The notes beneath the pieces were generated by a model, which saw only the letters and a list, made by a program, of their open reading frames with translations, ran no database searches and had not been told where the DNA came from. From positions 37,153,214-37,217,213 of the forward strand of contig CM063110.1 of the NCBI GenBank assembly GCA_031841125.1: a stretch of DNA of 64,000 nt. Reading direction: 5' to 3'. A program made the position numbers and the translations under genes. Shown here one piece after another: positions 11,170 through 20,429 of this stretch (the stretch's first letter is position 1; every line of letters begins with the position of its first letter). The stretch comes from Acanthococcus lagerstroemiae (Eukaryota > Arthropoda > Insecta > Hemiptera > Eriococcidae).

Positions 11170-12736
11170 AGTGTTATACGCCATGTGCCACGTGGTTATC
11201 ACGTCTTTAAACAGTTTCAGCGTTTTGTTTTATACCCCGTCTGGAACCTGGGGCCCTATTTGCCTTAAGGCTGTCAATTGCTCTTTCAACTTCATCAGCT
11301 CTGATATGTACTGCCGAGCAAGGATCGTTCAGTTGACTGGCCGAAGTACTGAGATGTGGTATGATGGATCTCCTGTCAGCGTAAAGTTCTCGGTAAAACT
11401 CCGTTGCCTCTTGCGCAAGTTGATCTCTATTACTCGTTACATGACCTAACCTGTTTTTAATTTTGGGTAGTAGGTAATTGCCTCTAGCTAAGGCTTTCTT
11501 CGTTTGCCTGGTCGACCATGTACTTTCGATAATAGATGTAGTTACTTCTTGACCATAATTTATTGTAGACATTCTGCCTAATTTCCTTTTTGATCAATTT
11601 CTTTATTTCGACCAATTCAATTTATTCTACTCTTGTGAGTTTGACTTTGTGCTTAGCTATTGATCTTTTCCTAATGAAATCTTTGGTATCCTTGCTTAGC
11701 TTATCATGTGTTTTAATCGCACTAACTTTTTGGGGTTCCTAATTTATCAAGGGTTGATTTCAAAGCCTCAATCAAAAGATTATATTTATCTTGCAGATTT
11801 GTTCTATTTGTTTCTTTCCAGTTTGTTTTTCTCAGTTTATGTGACAAGAGATCCATCGCTTCTTGTCTTTTATGTATTGGAATTATTTAACAAAATGTGT
11901 GCCCATTGTTTTTGGTTTTATTCCTGTGACTTTTGTAGTGAGGGGAGACTGGTCTGAATTTGCATATAATTGGTCTGTAATCGGATGAGAATTGGAAACC
12001 TGTGACCATTCTAATGTCCTTAATATTACACAAGCTATCCGTCAGTAGATGATCAGTTTCATTTTTGGTAAAGCCATCCGGCGATCTCGGGTCCATTTCC
12101 TATTCAATTTCTTGGAGAAGAATGTATTTGCAGTTTTTAAATTATATTTGTTGGAAAAATTTACTAGTTCGATATACCATTCTTGTTTGCGACTCCTGCC
12201 ACTTCTGGCCCAAAAACTAAGTTGATTGTTTCCCTCCTGCCTATTCTCACATTAAAGTCTCCCATTATAAAGTTGACACTCGTTTTTTCAGTTAGGAAGC
12301 TTTCTTCCAACTGCTCGTGGAACACTTTGATTTCTTCTTTAGGTGTCGAAAGAGTGGGGGCGTATACCTGGATAACTGACGCATACTCATTTTAGTTTAT
12401 TTTTACTTTAACAACCGCAATTCTTTCAGAGATTCCTTTCAATTCAACTATTTTATCTGACATCCGTTCATTAACATAGAAACCGACACCTTTATAGCCT
12501 TTGGTACACCCATAAAAATAGAATATATTACCATTTCTACGTCTTACCAGGTGTTGTCCATTTCTTTTAACTTCTGATATTCCTACAATATCAATTTTAC
12601 TCTTTAAAAGTGTGTTTTCCAATTCCACCAGTCTCCCCTCATTGGCTAACTCCTGGCAGTTAGAATGACAGATCCTAACAGTGTCTAGTTTGTTTTTTAA
12701 TTTAGTAGAATTTTGTGGGGCAGAACATGACGACAT
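11170..12736 (-). pseudogene. RTE-clade non-LTR retrotransposon: endonuclease and start of reverse transcriptase
   Basis: This region encodes the apurinic-type endonuclease and the linker to the reverse transcriptase of a non-LTR retrotransposon. Reading the minus strand from 12736: the N-terminal endonuclease block has HSNCQELANEGRLVELE and IDIVGISEVKRNG with the catalytic glutamate, then GVGFYVN. After an in-frame TAA at 12394-12392 the same frame continues with VIQVYAPT and the catalytic IMGDFNVRIG. Further on, in other frames, come RSPDG-TKNE-DHLLTD and SSDYRPI, where the family usually has SDHR. The linker has ESTWSTRQTKKALARGNYLLP and ends in LKANRAPGS plus a frameshifted LKLF. At least one stop and several frameshifts make it inactive. 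The linker closely resembles the inverted segment at 32391-32750, so it is probably the same or a sister family. Confidence 0.85.
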
Positions 12737-12828
12737 ATTTTGGGCTAACTACGCCTCGTCTAATAACCTTTTTGGGGCCTTGATTGTATTTTTTATTTTT
12801 ATTTTATTTTTTAGTTGACTTAGCCTAG

Positions 12829-13200
12829 ATGCTTCCCCTTATTTGCTATAAGCGGATACTTAGCATCAAATGGACGGATAAGGTAAAACATGCGGAAGTA
12901 CTGAACAGAGTAGCAGGTAAAATGAATATTTGGAATTGTCTGAAAAGAAAGAGAGATAAACTAATAGGACATAATTTGAGGCACCCGGGAATAGTAATAT
13001 CGCTGCGACTGGAAGGAATAGTGGAAGGAAAGAATTGGGTAGGGGGTCGGCAAAGATTCCAGTATGTTCAACAGATAATCAAGAATGTCAAATGTAAGGG
13101 CTATTACGAAATGAAAGAACTTGCACAAGATTAGAGAGAACTGGAGAGCTGCATCAAACCGGTCGTAAGACTGATAACCTTATGATAATTAAACGTAATA
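12829..13200 (+). pseudogene. 3' end of an endonuclease/reverse transcriptase retroelement
   Basis: The + strand frame 12829-13134 encodes a typical retroelement C-terminus: YKRILSIKWTDKVKHAEVL, then LIGHNLRH, LEGIVEGKNWVGGRQRFQY and MKELAQD. Sequence continues to an RENWRAASNRS-like end and a 3' tail ending ATAATTAAACGTAATAAAG near 13200. It is truncated at its 5' side and lies head to head with the preceding minus-strand endonuclease. It belongs to a different family from that one. Confidence 0.75.
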
Positions 13201-14150
13201 AAGTAAGAACGATAGAAAAAAAAATAGTGATGGATATGATTGGACTTGTGAACATCAATAACTAAAGGTGGTATAACGTTTACTCGATTATTAAACGGCA
13301 ATGTCCTCAGGTATAGTGATCTCCACTACATATTATTCATGTCGTATAGATGAGAGTTAGCTCGAAGTAATGGTCCACCCACGGATGAATCCGTACACCC
13401 GCCCTTGGTCTGCACTGCGAAGTACACACTCATCCGTTTGTTTTTATTCTGGCGCATTCAAAATGTCTGCTGTATTCAACATGAAAAATTATCTCAATTT
13501 CGAAGGAGGAAGGAGGCCTACGAGTGGGTAATTCATAGGGCGAACACATTTTACCTTATTTTAATACATAAATCTCGCGTCTGTCAAGTACATTTTTCGG
13601 CATGATTTATTTCGAGACGTTTTCCGCTTCATATCGTTCGTTCGTTTTCCGCCGTCAGGTGCAAAAATTGACAGCTTCGATTGTCGGTATTTCCGCGGTG
13701 ATATAATATTTTGGGCGCCCGGGTCGGCGTCGGAACATATTAACGACCCTGTCTATGTAACGGCCGGGTGTAAGTCAGCAAGTCAGCATGCTCCCGAACT
13801 CTTGGTACATTTAAACAACGTCGATATGTACATCCGGCTCGTTGAACAAAAATAAAAAGAGAAAAAGCCGATTATATAGCCGGAAAGATAAAATGAGGGA
13901 AATTAGTATCATTTACCCGATACAATCCGGGAGCGTGAATTTATAAATCGCTCAAAATGCTCTCTCGTCTTCTCACCCTTCCTATCTCGAGCAAAAGAAA
14001 ATTTCCGCATTTTTTCCCGTTGTTTCCTTTCTCTTTATCAGCTCATTGATCACCCTCCCCCTCCCGGAACAGAAAAGCGCACGCTGGTAACTCAGTCAAA
14101 TTACCAACCGCTATTGAAAATATTTAAGCCTCCGCATTACATTGTTTTTG
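13201..14150. other. Non-coding, nothing recognised
   Basis: Includes a comparatively GC-rich, CpG-containing stretch at about 13620-13860. No gene or repeat was recognised. Confidence 0.3.
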
Positions 14151-14154
14151 TATC

Positions 14155-14240
14155 TGTTACCGGCAGATTGTGGAATACAGTCATTTAATAAAATGTTGTC
14201 TAGGCATTTAAAATGACAACGGATTTTAGGACAGATTGTG
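14155..14240 (+). repeat. Left arm of an inverted repeat pair (partner 17285-17366)
   Basis: GGCAGATTGTGGAATACAGTC followed by ATTTAATAAAATGT is repeated in inverse orientation at 17285-17366, where the reverse complement gives GGCAGATTGTGAAATCAGTC and the same AATAAAATGT. The two arms bracket about 3.1 kb of nested repeats. Confidence 0.6.
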
Positions 14241-14400
14241 AAGAAATGTTGAATATACGCAATGTGACTAGGAATTTCATTGAATGCCTCGTTCTTCACA
14301 GTAGAACTTTCTCTCCTCTAGAGTGTAAAAAAAAAGAAAGAAATGAAATGAAAGAAAATTCAAAGCAATTGAAAAAGGGAAGAGAGACGAGAGAAAGGTA

Positions 14401-15129
14401 GGAATTCGAAAGATATACGCAATGCAGTCAGGGGTGCGTAGAATTTCCCTGTACGAAAATATTAGGTCAGGATTGTTCGAATGTTTATATTGACGGACTT
14501 AACATGAGTGGCTTATGCGCTAAAATTCTACCATATCTACAAATACATTATTTACAGAGAATGGGCGGATGGATGGATAGCCGGGCGGGAACTGCTCAGG
14601 CGAGGTACCTACAACAGAGTTGAAAACCACGTTTGAGTACGGGCACAAAACCCTACTGCACCGTAGCCCAAAACCAATAACATAGCGAAGCATTTAAGCG
14701 ATCCTATTCTCTGGCCCAGTATCCGACTAGCACCAACATACCAGGGGGTTCATACCTAGCCCGCACGAATGCCTATAGGTACCCCGATAGTGCCGGCCCT
14801 GAGGCTGTGCTGCAGGTCAGTATGCTGTCCGGAGACTCGACTGAATGCCCACAGCCGGATCCACATTATCGCCTGGGTAGGGTAACGTCTAAACCCTGCA
14901 TAGGGGAGAGCCTGGGGCGTCAACTACGCCCCAGCCGGCGAGAAAGTATTGCGAGCAAGCGTAAATATAAAAAAAGCAGTTTAAAAAGCCATAACAAAAT
15001 GTGTACTCAGTGAGCAAAACTCACCCCAAATTGATGTCTCTCACCAACACCACAAAATACGCGATGACACTTTCAAAATACGGCTTACACACGAGTCAAA
15101 TTTCCCGCAACGGACTTTTACCGCAGTCG
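14401..15129. repeat. 0.73-kb dispersed repeat, copy 1
   Basis: Nearly the whole segment recurs at 62961-63859 at high identity, from the shared start AGTCAGGGGTGCGTAGAAT-like to the shared end ACGGACTTTTACCGCAG. Copy 1 lacks the 185-bp insertion of copy 2. A 68-aa frame at 14807-15013 (GDSTECPQPDPH, SKRKYKKSSL) stays open in both copies, but its identity is unknown. No terminal repeats or transposase were identified. An additional frame runs to 15309 (RDAFLALQQVLQ) only in this copy. Confidence 0.75.
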
Positions 15130-15413
15130 TTAACTAAATGCCACGAGGCACGAGCCCGCGAACGCGAAGACCTTGGCACAAGGGATGCGTTCCTCGCCCT
15201 CCAGCAGGTTCTCCAGGCAAACCAGTCATGCATACAAGCGGGTGAAAGCGGAGAGAAACGAAGCGACAAGCGCGTAAGATTCGACCCTATGCAGGGTGCA
15301 TTTATTTAGACAGAAATTTACTCTTACAAGAGCTTTTCCTATTACATCAGTGACTCGGTGGACTTAGTGTCCATTTTGGAGTGTGAGTGAACTTGGTAAT
15401 GTTCCTTTTGTAG

Positions 15414-15490
15414 GGTGTGCCAATTCACTTTTCCTTCTTCTGTATACCAGAGCGCTTTCGGCTGTTATGCCATCATCAGTGGAGTACCCT
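15414..15490 (-). ncRNA. Hammerhead-ribozyme-like motif 1 (putative)
   Basis: The minus strand reads GTACTCCA-CTGATGA-T-GGC-ATAACA-GCC-GAAA-GCGCTC-TGGTATAC (15487 to 15442). The hammerhead core boxes CTGATGA and GAAA are intact. Stem II is GGC/GCC, and stem I can form from CCA/TGG and GTA/TAC around a 2x2 internal loop. Stem III would be AGC/GCT with no loop, so activity would need a dimer. One extra T follows CTGATGA, which departs from the consensus. It is flanked by the same ends (TAGGGTGTGCC) as the foldback at 16296-16456. Confidence 0.4.
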
Positions 15491-15649
15491 AAATGAGACT
15501 TGTCTCTTGTGGTCCTGTAGTTATAGTCGAGGGTAGTACCGTATGGTGAGCCTGTTTAGTCTTGCGTTCCTATTGGTTGTCTGCGAATATGCAGGCTGTC
15601 CAATCAGTGGTTATTGTTATCGGTGGACTTGCTCTACTGTGGATTGTTT

Positions 15650-16290
15650 TTGTCGGAACCCGAACTAGTGGTCCGGTATTAGTCCTTTTTCCTCGGTCAA
15701 TGGTTTCAGCCTCTTGAGGTGTTTCTCAAAGAGTTTTGACATGATTGGGAGAAGAGAGATTGGCCGATATGACGCTACTTGCTCTGCTGGTTTGCCTAGC
15801 TTCGAGATTTTTTCCATATTTTCGGTACATAATTTGAGCGTCTTATGGCGTTAAATATGAGCGTAAGCATAACTATATCTTTTTTTTTTTGACAGCTCCT
15901 TAAGTATCCACGCAGTTATTTGGTCAAAGCCTGAGGCCTTTTTTGGGTTTGGGTTTTGGTCTCTACGGATGTAAAATGACGAAAGAGTGCAGTTTCATCT
16001 CGACTTATCGAGGGCATAGGCCAGACAGGTTCGGATAGTATATCATTTGGTTGGAATATTTTTTCAAGGTACCTCGCGTATGTATCTGCTTTCTCTTGGT
16101 CGCTGCGGGCTCACGTTCCGTCTTCTTTTCGGATGGGTGGTATATGCGCTGAGGGTCTTTTCGTGCATTTGGTAGCCTTCCACAGAGAATACTCGGTGTC
16201 TTCTGTTGCAGTAAGTTGACTTATATATGTCTTGAAGGTCTCGTGTAGTTTCTTGCTTATTCGATTAAGCGCAGTCTTATCTTCTTTTCC
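15650..16290 (-). pseudogene. Jockey-type reverse transcriptase fragment
   Basis: The minus strand gives, in order, TATEDTEYSLWKATKCTKRP, IPPIRKEDGT, then after a stop ARSDQEKADTYARYLEKIFQ, and further on GKPAEQVASYRPISLL-PIMSKLFEKHLKRL. This is the N-terminal part of a Jockey-clade reverse transcriptase, including the RT motif YRPISLL that begins the fingers domain. A stop and frameshifts show decay. The catalytic YADD region is missing, so the copy is truncated. It lies between the two hammerhead-like loci. Confidence 0.8.
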
Positions 16291-16295
16291 ACTTG

Positions 16296-16456
16296 TAGGG
16301 TGTGCCGATTCACTTTTTTTTTTCTTATGTATTCCAGAGCGCTTTCGGCTGTTATGTCATCATCAGTGGTGAGAGGGGGTACTCCACTGATGATGGTATA
16401 ACAGCCAAAAGCGCTCTGGAATACAGAAGAAGAAAAAGTGAATTTGCACACCCTAA
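16296..16456. mobile_element. Foldback element with two opposed hammerhead-like motifs
   Basis: 16296-16370 (TAGGGTGTGCCGATTCAC to CATCATCAGTGG) is repeated as its reverse complement at 16381-16456. Each arm carries the motif seen at 15442-15487: minus strand at 16329-16372 and plus strand at 16379-16424. The minus copy keeps CTGATGA and GAAA but has lost one stem II pair (GAC/GCC). The plus copy has AAAA instead of GAAA. Both are therefore probably inactive. Confidence 0.6.
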
Positions 16457-16544
16457 CTCCGAAATGGACACTTATCTTCTTTGCTCCATGACTGGTGCCA
16501 TGTCCGTCTTGTTTTCCGTTGTTACTTCACCAGCTTTAATTAAA

Positions 16545-16965
16545 TGACGAAGATGAGGTAGGTAACTCGTAAAATGAAACAAAGGGCACCAAAGGTTGTA
16601 AAATCATCCAGCAATTTATCTTCGACTTCTTCGGCAGTTTTTCGCTGTAGAGGTTTCAGAGCGAGAATAAATTTGATGAGGTGGTCCTGGCAAACAAAAA
16701 TGAAACGGAATTCCATCTGCCCTCTTGACTGTTCATAGCCGAATGCTTTATAGGGCGGATGACTAATTCTTTCTTCTGGTTACGTTTTTGCTTTTCACAA
16801 TGTTCGCAACCGACTAAGAAATCAAGTAGAATTCCACGGCTGATATTTTTGAATTGCTTTTTCACTTCATGGTTCATTCAGTTAGGACTTCTATGACCAA
16901 TTCTTGTGTGCAATGCGTGCAATTCATCAGAAATTTCATCCATATGAAGGTGGTAAAGAACAGAA
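16545..16965 (-). pseudogene. KRBA2/gypsy-type integrase fragment
   Basis: The minus strand encodes HMDEISDELHALHTRIGH, a stop, then EVKKQFKNISRGILLDFL, GCEHCEKQKRNQKKELVIRP and, further on, LKPLQRKTAEEVEDKLLDDF followed by TTFGA. This is the order HHCC zinc-binding domain, linker, and early catalytic core of retroviral-type integrases found in KRBA2-like genes and gypsy/Ginger elements. The region with the catalytic aspartates is missing or unreadable, so the copy is dead. Confidence 0.7.
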
Positions 16966-17284
16966 GACTGAGTGTTTGAAAAAATCAGTTTCTGTTCAAG
17001 GTACCTGAAGAATTAAAGAATCACTCTCTTCACTTCTACACCTTTTTCAGCTCTTTTATTCTCGTGTCATTGAATTATTCGCTTACGACTTACCTCAAGA
17101 ACATCGTAATGCTCCAATAGCCAAAGTCCTTCGGTGAGCTGAAGCCTCACTTACGCGTTCTTTGATAATAGGTTTTAGCCGTTCACACTAGTTTTGCCAC
17201 ATTTATTCTATAATCTGCGTAACTGCAGTCGGATATTTAACTGAATGACTAAAGAAAACCAGTAATTTAATTAAATATCTGGAG

Positions 17285-17366
17285 CATTACTACGTAATCA
17301 GTCATTTAATAACGTATCTAGACATTTTATTAGATGACTGATTTCACAATCTGCCTGTAATGTGTA
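17285..17366 (-). repeat. Right arm of the inverted repeat pair (partner 14155-14240)
   Basis: CATTTTATTAGATGACTGATT then TCACAATCTGCC is the inverted counterpart of the left arm. Adjacent ATTTAAT/TAACTGAATGACT words suggest a longer decayed terminal repeat. Confidence 0.6.
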
Positions 17367-19380
17367 CAAAAGAAAATGAAAAGGCTAAATGAAAAGAGAA
17401 AAGAAAAATTCGTTTGTTTTAATGAGCTTTTACTTTTTCGGGTGCAAACAGCGAGAGTTTATAAGGTACGCCTGCTGCTGTTGAAATAGAGAGAGCGAAG
17501 GAAGAGATAAAGTTTGTGCCCTTGGCTCGACTGGTGCAGAAGTAACTTTTTTTTAACGCATCTACACAGCAAGCTCGTTTGGCTTGTTTGATGTCAAAAT
17601 TTCTTACTCTGTTTTTTTTTTCTCGGTCGAACTTCACATTTTATTACTCAATTTACGAGCTTTTACCCCGACGAGAGAAAGTACTATAAAATAATCATTA
17701 CGGCAATGTTAAATTGATACCGTAAGAATAACGAGGTCGCCGAAATGGTGGTTTTTTGTAATACACGTTGTACGTTTTCGAGTGCTCGCTTTGTTTTCAG
17801 GTTTTGTCAACGTGTATGGTCCAGTTGCCCAAGTCAGCGAGCACATATGGGGTCATTTGTGAGTTGTGCGTTTTCAAACCAAAAAATGATTTGCTTCAGT
17901 CCAATGCCATAATGAAATCGAACTGTTTCGAAAGCTTTTTATTCGTAGAAGATGCCTTTCACAAACGTATCGAAAACGAAAGTCCGTACAAAAACGCGTG
18001 AACCTCATATTCGAGCACGTAAGAAAATAGACTGACTACAGCCGAGAATAGAAGTAACAAGTTGGTGTTACATATGTACTTCTTTGAATAACGGTTAGAG
18101 TGGAATAAGGGGGAAAAAATCAAATCTGAAGGTTGGATAGGACCAAAAAGTTGTAGCCAAGAGTCGGGCCAAAAGAAAAACCTCATTAGCATTAGACATG
18201 ATAGTTTCTTCAGTGAATGAGAAATCGAATCACGCTAATAGATAGTTTGAAATCTTAGCTTTTCCATAATGTATGATTCATGAAATTTAAAAGGCCTTAA
18301 GTTTTAAGTTTCAGAAAACGGCTTCTTTACAATATGTCCATAAAATGCCCGAGCAAAAGGAACTGTCATTGAAATTACATGTTTAAACCGTAAATAACAG
18401 TTTGAATAACTTGAAATCGTTTATTCCTTTTAAGGTATTTTGACAAGCGAATTCGAAAGCCAGACATACCGAATCTTCCCGATTTGATCTCAATAGTCCG
18501 AGTAAAGTCAGCTAATATTTGCTCTTTTTCTTTCGTAAAAAGAGTTCGAAATTTTCCTTGCATCTGTCGAAAGGATAATCCACATTGAATTGTTTTTCAG
18601 AGCAAGTAAATTAGTTGAATACAGTCATTTCTATTTAATTTTGTACCTTATCTGGGCGATCTTCTAACATAATGCTTTCGCAAAGTAGCGTAGGTGTGCT
18701 AAACTTTTTTCCTTACTTCTCGAATGGACATTTTATTGTCCTTAATGCATCTAAATGCTGCCGTTGTATGCTTCTTTGACAATCCTGCACCTCTATTCCC
18801 TTTTCTTTTGTATCGATAAACCATCTGAAAAGTAAAAATACATTGTAAATGTGTGAAAATTTCATTACACCGTTGGCTCTTTTCTGGCAGGACAGTTTCC
18901 ACTATTCTGTACAGAAAGTGAAATGTCAAAGCGTGTTCGACTTCATTTTTTAATTGCATCTAAAACTATGCGTAAAATTTATTTTAGTTAACTTACCTGT
19001 CTATCTTTCATTATATCAAAATCATTTAGTGATTGAAATTAAGAGTGGGAAATTACGGCCCATCAAAATAGAACGTATGAACCTTAAAGAATGTGAAAAT
19101 AGCGTTAGAACAAGACATTCAGCATCAGATATTGCTATTAACTTTACAATAAAAGAAATGACGATATAATATTATAATTGAACATTAAAGAAAAACATCG
19201 AAATTGTTAAAAGTAAATATGAACATGAATTTCGAACAATGAACATTGTAAAAATACACCGAACTAACTAAAAGTAGGTGAGCATGAATGTCGAACAATG
19301 AACTTTTAGAAAATAGATAAGTTTTTGAAAAACGAGAAAAAAAGTTCATAATGATTTTATTGAAAGAGAAGGGCTCTTTT
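17367..19380. other. Non-coding, nothing recognised
   Basis: AT-rich sequence with only short frames. GAATACAGTCATTT near 18618 echoes the inverted repeat at 14155. Confidence 0.3.
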
Positions 19381-19381
19381 A

Positions 19382-19860
19382 GCCTTCGAAGGCCGACCCC
19401 GCTTTCATTTCAGGCCTAGAGGAACGCGTTTCGCCTCCTCCGGCGCATTCGCTAATTTTAATCTCATTTGCATGCCCAAAATGTGCTTGCAAATTGTTTG
19501 TTTCGCAAAGTAAGGACACGCACATGTAGGTACATTCCGACAACTTACCGAACATTATTGTGATGACCCACACACCGTAGTACTCTGCTTTCAATTCTTC
19601 AAAGGTCTTCCATGTATTTTCTTTGGATTTGAACTTCGCCAATCTTTCCGTTGTTAGAGGCTCAGTGCCACTCGCAGCGGTGTAGCACTCAGGGAAACCT
19701 TCATGTTGACGTTGCAAGACCTTGGCGTTGCACGTTGCCCATTGGTATATCCTTGTGTCCACTCATTCAGGTGCCCGACTGGCTTATTGCAAACTTTTTG
19801 CAATTCACGCCGGACGGATTCCTCTCTTCCAACCACTTACGAGCGAGTTCCTCTACAAGT
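19382..19860 (-). other. Unassigned broken minus-strand open frames
   Basis: Two overlapping minus-strand frames read VEELARKWLEERNPSGVNCKK, with a stop soon after, and then in another frame TERLAKFKSKENTWKTFEEL and KAEYYGVW. They are not low complexity and could be a decayed coding sequence. I do not recognise the family. Confidence 0.25.
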
Positions 19861-19906
19861 TGATTCCTTTTTTTTTATAAGTTCAGTCATACTTCATCAA
19901 AGTGCT

Positions 19907-20082
19907 CAGTGGCGTAGCTAGGGGTTTCCCAAAGGGGGGGGGGGCACAATAAGGTTTTCAAAGGAGAAAAAGTCGGAAATTACGGTATTTTTTTAAAATC
20001 GCCGACATTAGAAAACTGTGTAAAAATATTGGGGGGAGGGGTATGTGCCCTCTTGATCCCCCCCCCCGACGCTACGCCACTA
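19907..20082. mobile_element. hAT-like MITE with 8-bp target duplication
   Basis: CAGTGGCGTAGCTAGGGG at 19907 and the inverse ...GCTACGCCACTA ending at 20082 form the terminal repeats. The 8-bp sequence AAAGTGCT precedes the element (19899-19906) and follows it (20083-20090). An 8-bp duplication with CAGTGGCG ends is characteristic of hAT elements. The G/C tracts next to each end are typical of this MITE family here. It has no coding capacity. Confidence 0.9.
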
Positions 20083-20429
20083 AAAGTGCTTCATTTATCG
20101 CTCATTTGTACTAAAAAAACAAACACGTTCAGTCATTTTTTTATATAGTTTAAGACTTATCGCTGCAATGTTCTATTTTGTACGAACAATATAATTTCAC
20201 CCTAACAGTAATTTCAATCAAATCTAAAGAAAAAGCATTATTACAAATCACGTATCATTATGCTAACTTTTGTTTATTTGCCGGCTCGACAGTCGCAAAT
20301 TAGTAGACGTCATTCGCTATCGAATGGCAGTGTTACCAACCTCTATCAGTGTTTATATTTGGGAAAAAAAGAAAAGAAAAAAAAAACAGGATCCTTTTAC
20401 CCGACTCTCCCTTATTTGGGTATGGAAAG

